In this document: positions 52,175 to 60,675 of the stretch, piece after piece | Numbering within the stretch: position 1 is the stretch's first letter | Layout of the letters: each line of letters opens with the position of its first letter | Assembly: GCA_965117035.1 (NCBI GenBank) | Contig: OZ220748.1 | Location: 3,286,001 to 3,350,000, forward strand | Direction of reading: 5' to 3' | Origin: CAZENU01 sp965117035 | GTDB lineage: Bacteria > Chloroflexota > Dehalococcoidia > Lucifugimonadales > CAZENU01 | DNA length: 64,000 nt | Position numbers and translations under genes: made by a program | Notes under the pieces: model-generated | Told to the model about the DNA's origin: nothing | Database searches by the model: none | The model's input: only the letters and a program-made list of their open reading frames with translations

Positions 52175-53443
52175 CTATAGGCCGATCTGTTCGTTGGCCG
52201 CCTGCTGGTAGTCGTTGAGGCGGTCTTCCGCGACCTCGGAGAAGCCGACCGGCCGGCGTGCGAGGCCCGACTCCAGGACCGCGTATACGAGCGCGACGGC
52301 GTTCAGGCCAATCTGTCCCGTGACCTCGGGCGGCCGCCCGTCGAGTATCGACCGGGCGAAGTCCTCCAGCTCGATGGCGATGTTCTTCGCGTCGGTCTGT
52401 CTGCCGTCCAGGTCGTAGGACGCCATCCGTCGTTTGCCGTCGAACAGGGGCGCCGTCTGGTCGTCGAGCCGGAAGTCCGGCGCCATTTCCAGCGCCGCCT
52501 CCGGCGGCAGCGGCCCCTCGTCGCCGGCGCGGGTAACGATGACCGGCTGTCCGGAGCGGGCGCTTGGGAGCCTGATCGAGCCTTCGGCGCAGTAGAGCAC
52601 GTCGGCCGCGACGGTCTCGCCGGGAGCGGCTATCGTGCTCGTCATCTGCCCGATGGCCCCTGACGCGAAGCGCGTCACCACTACCGCCATGTCCTCCGAG
52701 TCGACCTCGACGGAGCCCGCGCGCTCGATGTCCTCCTGGACGCGATGGCCGTACATCTGGGCGAGCAGGCTGGAATCCAGCCGGCCGACGGTCCGCCGCG
52801 TTTCCCAGAGGGCCGTCTCGGCGTAGACGGTGTCTACCTCGCCCATGAAGTACATGTGCAGGTCGGTATTGTGAACGGCGTAGTCGAGCAGGTAGCCTCC
52901 ACGGCGCTTCAGGTGGCGCCACGCCGTCGTGTGCGGCATTTCTCTCGTGCCCCTGGTCGAGAGGTCCAGCAGCAGCCGGGGCTCCCCCAGCGCGCCGGAC
53001 TCCAGGACCGCCTTGGCCAGCCTGATCATCGGATCGCGGCGGTAGTTCTCGTGAACGGAGAGCACGCGGCCGGAGCGTTCGGCGGCAGCCATGATCTCGA
53101 GGCACGCGCGCACGGTCAGCGCCATCGGCTTCTCGACCGCCACGTGGACGCCGGCGTCGAGCGCCTGCACCGCCAGCGTGTGGTGCGTTCCCGCGTCGGT
53201 CACGATGTCGACCGCGTCGGGGCGCTCGCGCTCCAGCAGCTCGCCGAAGTCGGTGTAGACGGCGGGCCGGTCTCCGAGCGCCTTCTCCGCCTCGTCGGCG
53301 ACGTGCTCTGCGGCGGCGCGGTTGGCGTCGCAGAGCGCGACGAGATCGAGGGAGCCGAAGACGCGGCGGTGCTCGACCTCGCCGTAAAGATGGCGCAGGC
53401 CCATGCCTCCGCAGCCGACCTGGGCTATGCGAATGCCGGACAT
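52175..53443 (-). CDS. Gfo/Idh/MocA family oxidoreductase (4)
   Basis: 422 residues. IRIAQVGCGGMGLRHLYGEV binds NAD(P), VAVEKPMALTVRACLEIM is catalytic, and DYAVHNTDLHMYFMGEVDTVY is the active-site His-x-x-Asp region. The C-terminal domain is longer than in the other three family members here. ATG 53443 follows AGGGAGG. It is first in an operon with the sulfatase. Confidence 0.92.
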   Translation of the reverse strand: MSGIRIAQVGCGGMGLRHLYGEVEHRRVFGSLDLVALCDANRAAAEHVADEAEKALGDRPAVYTDFGELLERERPDAVDIVTDAGTHHTLAVQALDAGVHVAVEKPMALTVRACLEIMAAAERSGRVLSVHENYRRDPMIRLAKAVLESGALGEPRLLLDLSTRGTREMPHTTAWRHLKRRGGYLLDYAVHNTDLHMYFMGEVDTVYAETALWETRRTVGRLDSSLLAQMYGHRVQEDIERAGSVEVDSEDMAVVVTRFASGAIGQMTSTIAAPGETVAADVLYCAEGSIRLPSARSGQPVIVTRAGDEGPLPPEAALEMAPDFRLDDQTAPLFDGKRRMASYDLDGRQTDAKNIAIELEDFARSILDGRPPEVTGQIGLNAVALVYAVLESGLARRPVGFSEVAEDRLNDYQQAANEQIGL

Positions 53444-53509
53444 GTGATCCTCCCTAAGTCTCGCCGCGTTGTGTCCGGGTGGGCCACGGCTTCGCCGCGC
53501 CGTCTGACC

Positions 53510-53797
53510 TTAGCCTACAGGGCAGGCGGACAAGCCTCCGCCCAACTCCCGCACGGTCTTGTCGGCCTTGGCTTCCTTGGCGATCCGGGAGATTTGGTCG
53601 AAGTCTTCGGGTCTCTTGGATGGCTTGACGGACCCGTAGGCCGACTCCAGGCTGAAAGCAGCCGGCGCCAGGCGCACCTCACCGCCTTCTTCTGTGAAGA
53701 CTACGCTGTCCCCGCGCTTCACACCCAGCACGCGCCGCACCTCGGCGGGAAGGGTCACCTGGCCCTTTCGTGTGATCGTTGTGGTGATCTTCTTCAT
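53510..53797 (-). CDS. AbrB/MazE/SpoVT family DNA-binding protein, orphan
   Basis: 95 residues. KITTTITRKGQVTLPAEVRRVLGVKRGDSVVF is the swapped-hairpin AbrB DNA-binding domain (residues 3-35), and the C-terminal half is charged and probably flexible. Such proteins are usually antitoxins of PIN or MazF toxins, but the 66-base gap downstream leads straight to the Gfo/Idh/MocA gene, so no toxin is paired. It may be a free regulator or a relic. Confidence 0.88.
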   Translation of the reverse strand: MKKITTTITRKGQVTLPAEVRRVLGVKRGDSVVFTEEGGEVRLAPAAFSLESAYGSVKPSKRPEDFDQISRIAKEAKADKTVRELGGGLSACPVG

Positions 53798-53833
53798 CCT
53801 TGATCCCCATCGCGCGATGTCGCTATGTGGAGT

Positions 53834-54946
53834 CTACACGAAGCCTACGGAGCCGTCGTTGCGGCGCGGCGTGTCGAAGTCGCGCGGGGCGTACGGGTAC
53901 TTCGCAATGGCGTCGTCGTCGAGCTCGATGCCGAGGCCGGGGGCGTCGGGCACGGGGAAATAGCCGTCCTTCGGGACGAAGGCCGGCGACGCGATGTCGT
54001 ACCGGTCGTCCAGGCGGTACTCGAGGACGAGGAAGTTGGGTATCGCCGCGCAGAGCTGCACGTGCGCCGCGAGAAGCACGGGGCCGCGAGCGTTGTGGGG
54101 CGACACGGTGGCGTGGTACGCCTCCGCGATGCCGGCCGCCTTCTTGCACTGCGTGAAGCCGCCGTGCAGCCCGACGTCGAGCTTGATGTCGCGGGCGGCC
54201 TGCAGCTCCAGCACCTCGCGAAACTCGAACAGCGAGTTGAAGCGCTCGCCGGTCGCGATCGGCACCCTGACCCGCGACGCGACGTCGGCCATCGATTGCA
54301 CGCTGTCGGGCTGGATCGGGTCTTCCATGAAGAGGATGTCGAACGGCTCCAGCTTCTCCGCGAACATGACGGCCTGACCCGGCGACATGTTGCGGTGGAC
54401 CTCCACGCCGATGTCGACGTCCGGTCCTACCGCGTCCCTCACGGCGGCCACTCTCGCCACCGACTCCTGGATCAGCCGCGCCTGGCTGAGCCGCTGGAAG
54501 TCCGGGGGCGTCGGCGTGATCTTGACGGCGGTGTGCCCGTCGGCCGCGGCCGCCGCGGTCGACCGGGCGGCGGTCTCCACGGTGTCGGACGGGCACAGGG
54601 CGCAGAGCCTGATCCTGTCGCGGTGGCGCCCGCCAAGCAGGGCGTGGACCGGGGCGCCGTAGTGCTTGCCGGCGATGTCCCAGAGCGCGGTGTCGACGGC
54701 GCTCAGCGCGGCCGAGATCGATGCGCTCCGGAAGCTGGAGTAGCGGTACAGGTACTGCCAGTGCAGGTCTATCGTCAGCGGGTCACGGCCGACCAGGTAC
54801 GAACTGAAGCTGTCGACGACGGCGGCCGTGGCTGGAGGCTGCGCCCAGAAGGTGCCCTCCCCGACCCCGGTCAGGCCGGTGTCGGTGCGGATCCTCACCA
54901 GCGGCCACTCGCCCACCAGCAGAGTTTCGACGGTCTCGATCTTCAC
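53834..54946 (-). CDS. Mandelate racemase/enolase superfamily, acid-sugar dehydratase-like
   Basis: 370 residues from GTG 54946, overlapping the upstream AI-2E stop (GTGA). It has the capping domain, then the barrel: AVKITPTPPDF with a Lys, DIGVEVHRN, LFMEDPIQPDS and IATGERFNSL metal acids, and ATVSPHNARGPVLLAAHVQL with the catalytic His. The VHRN and PHNARGP motifs match the galactonate/mannonate-dehydratase branch more than mandelate racemase. It probably dehydrates a sugar acid, fitting the neighbouring sulfatase/oxidoreductase catabolism. Confidence 0.9.
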   Translation of the reverse strand: MKIETVETLLVGEWPLVRIRTDTGLTGVGEGTFWAQPPATAAVVDSFSSYLVGRDPLTIDLHWQYLYRYSSFRSASISAALSAVDTALWDIAGKHYGAPVHALLGGRHRDRIRLCALCPSDTVETAARSTAAAAADGHTAVKITPTPPDFQRLSQARLIQESVARVAAVRDAVGPDVDIGVEVHRNMSPGQAVMFAEKLEPFDILFMEDPIQPDSVQSMADVASRVRVPIATGERFNSLFEFREVLELQAARDIKLDVGLHGGFTQCKKAAGIAEAYHATVSPHNARGPVLLAAHVQLCAAIPNFLVLEYRLDDRYDIASPAFVPKDGYFPVPDAPGLGIELDDDAIAKYPYAPRDFDTPRRNDGSVGFV

Positions 54947-56106
54947 GGTGCTCCCTCGCTCGCCTTCTCGGGCGTCGTTTCCGGGTCGTCGACGACCGGC
55001 TCCTCATCTTCAGCACTGGCTTCGTCCGCCGGCTGGGGCGGCTCGCTCCACTCGGCATGGAAGTAGTTGAAGACGTCCCGACCCACGGCCGTGAGGGGGA
55101 CCGATAGAAAGACGCCCCACAGCCCGGCTGCCTCGCTGCCCACCATCAGCGCGACCATTACGAAGGCCGGGTGCACTCCGACGGCGTGGCCCTGGATTCT
55201 CGGGACGAGCACGACGTTCTCGACGGCCTGGACTCCGGCGTAAAGGAGTACGACCCAGAGCACCTTCTCGGGCGACGTCGCCAGGGTCACGAAGACGCCG
55301 GGGATCGCGCCGAGCAGCGGTCCGATGATCGGGATAAGCTCCGTCACCCCGGCCACGAGGCCAAGGAGCAGAGAGAACTTGATGCCGAGCAGGAAGAGTC
55401 CCACCGACACGACCACGCCGACGATCAGGCCCAGGGTGAGCTGCGCCCGGATGTACGCTCCGACAACCCTGTTGACTATTTCCACGACGTTGACGGCGTG
55501 GCGGCGCGCCTCGACGGGCATCAGCGAGTGGAGGCCCGACATGGCGTTTTCGCGGTCCTTGAGCAGGTAGAACAGCAGGAACGGCACGACCGCCAGGCCG
55601 ATCACCGTCGAGACGACGTTGGAGACCGCGCCAAGCGTGCGGAGCACGACGGTACGGGCGGCGGAGATCAGGATAGAGCCGCTGCTCTCGGCGTACTCCT
55701 CTATCTGCACCCTGATGTCTTCGGGGACCCTGTCCGTATACTGGGCGTTCCAGTCCTCGATAGCAACGCGGGCGCGGCTGTAGTAGCCGGGGACCTCCTC
55801 GATGAAGTCGCTGGTCTGGGACAACGTCGGCGGAACGATCAGCGCGAGGAAGCCCGCGATCACGGCCAGGGCCAACAGGAAGGTCAACCAGATAGCCACT
55901 ATCCGGCTGACATCGGGCCAGCGCCGCCGCCCGGGCATGCGCGACTCGGCCGCGGTCACGAGCGGATAGAGCACGTAGGCGAAGATGCCGGTGAGAATGA
56001 ACGGGAACAACGGTCCCCTCGCGAGCACCAGGAGCGCGGCGACGAGGACGATCCCGACAGCCACGAGGAGGAGCCTGTTACGTCTGGCATGCGTGCCGAT
56101 GGTCAT
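54943..56106 (-). CDS. AI-2E family transporter (PerM-like)
   Basis: 387 residues. Paired hydrophobic segments at both ends surround a soluble middle of about 100 residues with SQTSDFIEEVPGYYSRARVAIEDW. LGLVAGVTELIPIIGPLLGAIPGVFV and GHAVGVHPAFVMVALMVGSEAAGLWGVFLSVPL are the conserved C-terminal helices (residue positions about 250-345). The acidic C-terminus is long. Members export autoinducer-2 or exchange Na+/H+; the substrate here is unknown. Confidence 0.9.
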   Translation of the reverse strand: MTIGTHARRNRLLLVAVGIVLVAALLVLARGPLFPFILTGIFAYVLYPLVTAAESRMPGRRRWPDVSRIVAIWLTFLLALAVIAGFLALIVPPTLSQTSDFIEEVPGYYSRARVAIEDWNAQYTDRVPEDIRVQIEEYAESSGSILISAARTVVLRTLGAVSNVVSTVIGLAVVPFLLFYLLKDRENAMSGLHSLMPVEARRHAVNVVEIVNRVVGAYIRAQLTLGLIVGVVVSVGLFLLGIKFSLLLGLVAGVTELIPIIGPLLGAIPGVFVTLATSPEKVLWVVLLYAGVQAVENVVLVPRIQGHAVGVHPAFVMVALMVGSEAAGLWGVFLSVPLTAVGRDVFNYFHAEWSEPPQPADEASAEDEEPVVDDPETTPEKASEGAP

Positions 56107-56263
56107 CGCTCGTTTGCCTCCGGGGGCACGGCAGCGAAGGCAGCCCTGGGCGTCTGCCGTGGCGGTGGCATTCTACCCCGTCTTTGCGTCGGACGGTAGC
56201 GTCGCGGCGCACCCGCGCATCGACCGTAGCCGCCTGCCGGAGCGCCCTTTCCCCGACCGCTGC

Positions 56264-56269
56264 TATGAT
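56264..56269 (+). promoter_or_regulatory. -10 box (TATGAT) for cvpA-like gene
   Basis: TATGAT 60 bases before the chosen GTG of the CvpA gene and divergent from the AI-2E gene. No clear -35. Confidence 0.35.
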
Positions 56270-56328
56270 AGACTGTGCACGGCTACGGCCCCGCCCTGGG
56301 GGCGGCCGAGCCGCCCCGGAGCGCAATC

Positions 56329-56931
56329 GTGAACTGGCTCGACATCGTACTGCTGGCCATCATCGTAGTCGCCTGTCTCGGCGGGATTCGGCTTGGCCTG
56401 TTCCAGGCCGCGTTCGTCGTAGTCGGCGTCATCGTCGGCTGGCTCGTCGCGGGGCAGCTCAGCGACGACGTGGGCGCCGCGCTAGGCGGGTCGACGTCCA
56501 GCGAAACCCTCGTCACCACGGTCAGCTACACGTTGATCGTGGCCGCGTGCGCGATGGTGGCCGCCTACGCGGTGAAGATCGCTCGGCCGACGCTGGCGGT
56601 GCTGACGATGGGCCTCTCCAAAGTCGTCGACAGGCTCGGCGGGCTGGCCGTGGGGCTGCTGCTGGGGATTGCCGTCACCGCGGCGATCGTGATCGCCGGG
56701 GCGCGGCTGACGTACGACTTCGACACCGGCGCCCTGGCGGACAGGGCCGGGGCCGCGGACCGCCTGCCCGAGGTCGAGGGCGTCAGGGACGGCCTCGAAT
56801 CGGCGCTGGCGGAGTCCACGCTGGTTGGGATTGTCGTCGACGTCGCCGGCGCGCTGCCCGCCGGCGCGCTTGGCCTGGCCCCGTCCGACTTCGAGGTCGC
56901 CCTCGACCTGCTCAGAGACCAGATCGGTTAG
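56329..56931 (+). CDS. CvpA family membrane protein
   Basis: 200 residues from GTG 56329, with CCGGAG seven bases before. VNWLDIVLLAIIVVACLGGIRLGLFQ is the usual CvpA opening, followed by three more helices and a soluble tail. An in-frame GTG at 56275 would add 18 non-conserved residues. CvpA proteins are linked to colicin V production and envelope homeostasis; the exact role is unknown. Confidence 0.85.
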   Translation: MNWLDIVLLAIIVVACLGGIRLGLFQAAFVVVGVIVGWLVAGQLSDDVGAALGGSTSSETLVTTVSYTLIVAACAMVAAYAVKIARPTLAVLTMGLSKVVDRLGGLAVGLLLGIAVTAAIVIAGARLTYDFDTGALADRAGAADRLPEVEGVRDGLESALAESTLVGIVVDVAGALPAGALGLAPSDFEVALDLLRDQIG

Positions 56932-56946
56932 CACGTGAGCCCACCG

Positions 56947-57453
56947 ATGACAGACTCGCCGGTGCTGGTCCTGAACCAGAACTACCAGCCGCTGAACGTG
57001 TGCAACGCGAAGCGGGCCATGGTGCTGCTCGGCCTCGGCAAGGCCGAGCTGATGGCCAACGGCCGCGGCGAGATCCACACCGTCTCGCGGTCGTTCCTGG
57101 TGCCGTCGGTCATCAGGCTGTTCCACATGGTGAGCCGGCCCCTGATGCAGCGCCGGCTTTCGCGCCGGTCGATCTTCCACCGCGACGGGTACAAGTGCCA
57201 ATACTGCGGCCTGGAGACCCGGACCCTGACGCTGGACCACATCATCCCGAGGTCGAAGGGCGGTGCGCACTCGTGGGACAACGTGGTCAGCGCGTGCATT
57301 CCGTGCAACCACCGCAAGGCGGGACTGCTGCCGGCCGAGGCGAAGATGAAGCTGGCCCGCAAGCCCGGCGTGCCCCGGCCAGACCCGTACGCCCTCTTCC
57401 ACCACAGGGCGATCCTGGACGAGTGGCGCCAGTTCATACCCTGGGTGAGCTAG
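56947..57453 (+). CDS. HNH endonuclease
   Basis: 168 residues from ATG 56947 (GTG 56935 would add four). DSPVLVLNQNYQPLNVCNAKRAMVLL is the standard opening of this bacterial HNH group. Zinc Cys pairs are CQYCG and CIPCN; the catalytic segment is LDHIIPRSKGG and the final N/H are in HSWDNVVSACIPCNHRKAG. It is a probable DNA nickase/endonuclease of unknown cellular role, common and chromosomal in Chloroflexota and Actinobacteria. Confidence 0.9.
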   Translation: MTDSPVLVLNQNYQPLNVCNAKRAMVLLGLGKAELMANGRGEIHTVSRSFLVPSVIRLFHMVSRPLMQRRLSRRSIFHRDGYKCQYCGLETRTLTLDHIIPRSKGGAHSWDNVVSACIPCNHRKAGLLPAEAKMKLARKPGVPRPDPYALFHHRAILDEWRQFIPWVS

Positions 57454-57474
57454 CCGGCACGACTCCGTCCGCGG

Positions 57475-57705
57475 CTACCCCAGGTCGTCCAGGACGACGA
57501 GCGGCTCCGGCGCTCCCCTGAGGTCCGAGTAGACCACCTGTGACGGCGCTATGGCGACCTCGGCCTCGCGCGGCCCCTCCGGCGTCTCGACGACGAGCCG
57601 CTGTCCTACCGCCAGATCGCGTTCGCCGGCGTCGAAGTAGCGCAACCGGTCCAGGGGCGCGAACCGGAGTCCGACCAGGCGTGCGGATGTGTTGTCGTCG
57701 TTCAT
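57475..57705 (-). CDS. Short PSP1/YaaT-like protein
   Basis: 76 residues. ARLVGLRFAPLDRLRYFDAGERDLAVGQRLVVETPEGPREAEVAIAP (residues 8-54) matches the beginning of PSP1/YaaT proteins, which are normally about 270 residues. The Cys-containing PSP1 core is absent. It directly follows holB by 31 bases, as yaaT follows holB in Bacillus. It is either a naturally short family or a truncated gene; the frame ends at a clean stop with no homology beyond. Confidence 0.7.
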   Translation of the reverse strand: MNDDNTSARLVGLRFAPLDRLRYFDAGERDLAVGQRLVVETPEGPREAEVAIAPSQVVYSDLRGAPEPLVVLDDLG

Positions 57706-57736
57706 GGCGGTGATGGGGCCCCGCGTCGTGGGCGCG

Positions 57737-58744
57737 TCACCGGCGCGGCAGCGCCAGCATCATCGACTCCAGGGCCAGCCTGGCATTCACGTTGCGCTCG
57801 ATCAGGTCGGCGGCGTCGCGCACGGCGCCAAGAGCGCGCGACAGGTCGACGGCGCTCATCCCCTCCGCGACGCCGGAGGCCCTGTCCAGCCTGGAACGGT
57901 GGGTCGCGAACTGCGGCACGCCGTGCTTGACGAGAAACACGTCGCGCAGCCACGCCTGCCACGAGGCAAGCGCCCTGCGGCCGGACGCCCTGTCACGCGT
58001 GAAGGCGGCCGCGGTCTTCTGCGCGTACGCGAACCGCTCCTCCAGGCCGGAGTCGAGGACGGACTGGATCGTGTCCAGCTCCTCCATGACCTCCTCGATG
58101 CTCTCCCGGCCCTCCGCCACGAGGAACGCCCAGCCGGGCCTGCCCTCGGACAGCCGCGCTATCTCGTCGGCCCGGTCGTCGTCGACCGGGAAGCGGGCGG
58201 ACAGCTCGCGGGCTATGAGCGCCGGAGCCACGCGGCGAAGCTCCAGCCGGCGGCAGCGTGACACGACGGTCGGCGGCAACGCCTCGGCGTCCGGAGCGAG
58301 CAGGACGATGACGACCTGCTCCGGCGGCTCCTCCAGCGTCTTCAGCAGGCTGTTGGCCGCCTCGGCGGTGACGTGCTCCGCGCCGTCGAATACGAACACC
58401 CTGTAGCGGCCCTCGTAGGGCTTCAGGCTGGCCTCTCTCTGCACGTCGCGCACCTGGTCGATTCCGATCGCGGTGCGGCTGCCGCCGGTCCGGTTGGGCC
58501 CCGACTCCACCTCGACCACGCGCACGTCGGCGTGCAGCCCGCGGGCTATGCGGTCGCACTGGGCGCAGTCGCCGCAGGGCCGGTTGGCGCCCAGGCAGTT
58601 GACCGCGCGCGCGAGGTCCATCGCCAGCGACATCTTGCCGACCTGGGCCGGACCGGTGAGCAGGTACGCGTGCGAGAGCCGCCCCTGCTCCAGGGAACGC
58701 GACAGGTGCCTGACGGCCTTCTCGTGGCCGACGGTGCGCCACAT
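57737..58744 (-). CDS. holB: DNA polymerase III delta' subunit
   Basis: 335 residues from ATG 58744; a longer frame reaches into lysA but is only its shadow. HLSRSLEQGRLSHAYLLTGPAQVGKMSLAM has a degenerate P-loop (GK followed by Met). Four Cys in CLGANRPCGDCAQC bind zinc, NSLLKTLEEPPEQVVIVLL is the sensor region, and VVSRCRRLEL holds the SRC arginine finger. The loss of the P-loop Ser/Thr fits delta', which does not hydrolyse ATP. It acts as part of the clamp loader. Eight bases from the lysA stop. Confidence 0.92.
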   Translation of the reverse strand: MWRTVGHEKAVRHLSRSLEQGRLSHAYLLTGPAQVGKMSLAMDLARAVNCLGANRPCGDCAQCDRIARGLHADVRVVEVESGPNRTGGSRTAIGIDQVRDVQREASLKPYEGRYRVFVFDGAEHVTAEAANSLLKTLEEPPEQVVIVLLAPDAEALPPTVVSRCRRLELRRVAPALIARELSARFPVDDDRADEIARLSEGRPGWAFLVAEGRESIEEVMEELDTIQSVLDSGLEERFAYAQKTAAAFTRDRASGRRALASWQAWLRDVFLVKHGVPQFATHRSRLDRASGVAEGMSAVDLSRALGAVRDAADLIERNVNARLALESMMLALPRR

Positions 58745-58752
58745 CGTGCGGC

Positions 58753-60066
58753 TCAGTCGACCACGTCGCAGAGCATCATGTCCCGGTACGTCTCGCGGCG
58801 GCGGATCAGCCGCGCCTCGCCGTCGTTCACCATGACGACCGCAGGCCGCGGGTTCAGGTTGTAGTTGCTCGCCATCGACGGCGCGTAGGCGCCCGAGACG
58901 GGTATCGCCACCAGGTCGCCGCTCTCCAGCACCGGCATCTCGATGTCGCGTATCAGCACGTCGCCCGACTCGCAGAACTTGCCCGCCAGCGTGACCGTCT
59001 CCACGGGCGGGTCGGACATGCGGTTGGCGACGACCGCCTCGTACGCCGCGTCGTACAGCGCCGGGCGGATGTTGTCGCCCATGCCGCCATCGACCGAGAC
59101 GTACTTGCGGACGCCGGGGATGTCCTTGACGGCGCCGACGGAGTAGAGCGCGACGCCGGCGCGGCCGACGATGGCCCGGCCCGGCTCGATCACCAGCGTG
59201 GGTGATCCCAGGCCCAGGTCGGCGCATCGACGCACGACCGCGGACGCGATCACGTCGGCGTATGCGCCGATCGCGGGAGGCGGCCGGTCCGTCAGGTAGC
59301 CGACCGCGAAGCCGCCTCCGGGGCTGAACTCACGCATCTCGAAGCCGTCGAGGTCGAGCGAGGCGACGAAGCTCAGCACCGCGTCTATCCCGATCGCGTA
59401 CGGCTCCAGCTCGAATATCGGCGAGCCCAGGTGCATGTGGACGCCGACCAGGTCCAGACCGTCGGCCTCCAGGGCCTGCCGCATCGCCCGCTCGGCGTCC
59501 CCGGTCTCGATGGCGAAGCCGAACTTGCTGTCCAGCGTGCCGGTCGTCGTGTGGACGTGGGTGTGGGGGTCGACTCCGGGCGAGAGCCGCAGCAGGACGT
59601 CCTGCACCACCCCGCGGGAGCGGGCGATGCCGTCGAGCAGCTCGATCTCGCCGAAGTTGTCGACGACGATCCGGCCGACGCCGTAGTCGAGGGCCATCTC
59701 GAGCTCTTCGGGACCCTTGTTGTTGCCGTGGAAGTAGATGTCGGCCGGGGGTATGCCCGCGGCCTGGGCCACGGCCAGCTCGCCGCCCGACACCACGTCC
59801 AGCCCGAGCCCCTCCTCGCTGACCAGCCGCGCCAGCGCCGGGTTGATGAACGCCTTGGAGGCGTACAGCACCCTGCTGTCCGAGTAGCGGCTCCCGAACT
59901 CTCCGACGAACTCGCGGCAGATGCCCCGGAGAGTCGCCTCGTCGAAGACGTACAGCGGCGTGCCGAACTCGGACGCCAGGTCGTCCGCGGCGCAGCCTCC
60001 GAGCGTGAGCCGGTCGTCGGAGACGCCGGTCGTTACGGGAAAGAGGGCGGAATTGGCGAATGGCAT
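58753..60066 (-). CDS. lysA: Diaminopimelate decarboxylase
   Basis: 437 residues from ATG 60066. The PLP Lys is in VLYASKAFINPALARL, and HGNNKGPEELEMALDYGVG and SPGGGFAVGY line the cofactor. LVIEPGRAIVGRAGV, GKFCESGDVL and VPVSGAYAPSMASNYN provide the substrate and dimer-interface residues. It makes lysine from meso-diaminopimelate. It is the first gene of a lysA-holB-PSP1-like group; a TAGAAT box lies 76 bases upstream. Confidence 0.96.
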   Translation of the reverse strand: MPFANSALFPVTTGVSDDRLTLGGCAADDLASEFGTPLYVFDEATLRGICREFVGEFGSRYSDSRVLYASKAFINPALARLVSEEGLGLDVVSGGELAVAQAAGIPPADIYFHGNNKGPEELEMALDYGVGRIVVDNFGEIELLDGIARSRGVVQDVLLRLSPGVDPHTHVHTTTGTLDSKFGFAIETGDAERAMRQALEADGLDLVGVHMHLGSPIFELEPYAIGIDAVLSFVASLDLDGFEMREFSPGGGFAVGYLTDRPPPAIGAYADVIASAVVRRCADLGLGSPTLVIEPGRAIVGRAGVALYSVGAVKDIPGVRKYVSVDGGMGDNIRPALYDAAYEAVVANRMSDPPVETVTLAGKFCESGDVLIRDIEMPVLESGDLVAIPVSGAYAPSMASNYNLNPRPAVVMVNDGEARLIRRRETYRDMMLCDVVD

Positions 60067-60141
60067 GAACAGGCCTCGGCGTGCGCCCGGACGGGATGCC
60101 ACTGTGGACCGAGTGCGGCCGTCGCGGGCGAAGTGCCGGGT

Positions 60142-60147
60142 ATTCTA
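60142..60147 (-). promoter_or_regulatory. -10 box (TAGAAT) for lysA
   Basis: Minus-strand TAGAAT, one mismatch from consensus, 76 bases before the lysA ATG. No good -35 is seen. Confidence 0.4.
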
Positions 60148-60195
60148 GCACGCGATGCGAGGGTGCCTTCGGATCGGCGCCCAAGCCAGAGAAGG

Positions 60196-60420
60196 CTACG
60201 CCCTTCCTTCCCACAGGGCCAGCTCCTCTTCCGGGAGAGGGTCGAAGAAGCTGTCATCTAGGTCTATCTTTCCCTTCAGGGCGCCGAATCGGCGCTTGCC
60301 CCGCTGTTGGAACTGCACGAGCCGCGCCACCGGTTTGCCCCGGCGGGCGATGACCACATCCTCGCCCGCCAACAAGCGCGACAGGTGTGTTTTCGCTTCG
60401 CTAACGTTCACGGTCATCAT
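60196..60420 (-). CDS. Phd/YefM-type antitoxin, orphan
   Basis: 74 residues from ATG 60420 (or 60417). MTVNVSEAKTHLSRLLAGEDVVIARRGKPVARLV is the full Phd/YefM fold; FGALKGKIDLDDSFFDPLP is the usual toxin-neutralising tail seen with PIN (VapC) toxins. The expected toxin should begin at or just inside 60200, but the 129 bases to lysA hold no PIN frame, so the antitoxin is alone. Confidence 0.88.
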   Translation of the reverse strand: MMTVNVSEAKTHLSRLLAGEDVVIARRGKPVARLVQFQQRGKRRFGALKGKIDLDDSFFDPLPEEELALWEGRA

Positions 60421-60497
60421 GGCCCAGCCTCCCGAGACAATCTTAGCCAATTGTGTGATTCATCGGTTGAGTCCGCCAAATGAAGTAGCCGGCGCCT

Positions 60498-60596
60498 GTC
60501 GTCCCGAGCGCAGAGAGGGACCTGGGGAGGGGTCACCGCGACCTGCCCCACAAACGCGGCCTCCCCTCCCCAGGCCCTTCACTTCGTTCAGGGCGA
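60498..60596. repeat. Long inverted repeat, ~34-bp arms
   Basis: Left arm 60498-60532 (GTCGTCCCGAGCGCAGAGAG onward to CTGGGGAGGGG) pairs with right arm 60563-60596 (CCCCTCCCCAGGCCCTTCAC to CAGGGCGAC), with about 30 bases between. The right arm is related to the CAGGTCCTTCGGCTTCGCTC block in the array at 40941-41656. A MITE- or REP-like element. Confidence 0.75.
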
Positions 60597-60609
60597 CATG
60601 GCTGTGTCG

Positions 60610-60639
60610 TTGACGGGCCGGCGCGGCGTTGACTACACT
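60610..60639 (+). promoter_or_regulatory. Promoter for the glycosidase-like lipoprotein
   Basis: TTGACG (60610-60615), 18 bases, TACACT (60634-60639), 37 bases before the ATG. Confidence 0.5.
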
Positions 60640-60675
60640 CCCTTGACCTTGAGCTACGCTTGGAGACTCGCCCGC

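Noticed and set aside
57737..59227. 496-aa minus-strand frame covering holB and more
   Set aside because: The N-terminal 161 residues are a shadow of lysA; holB starts at 58744.
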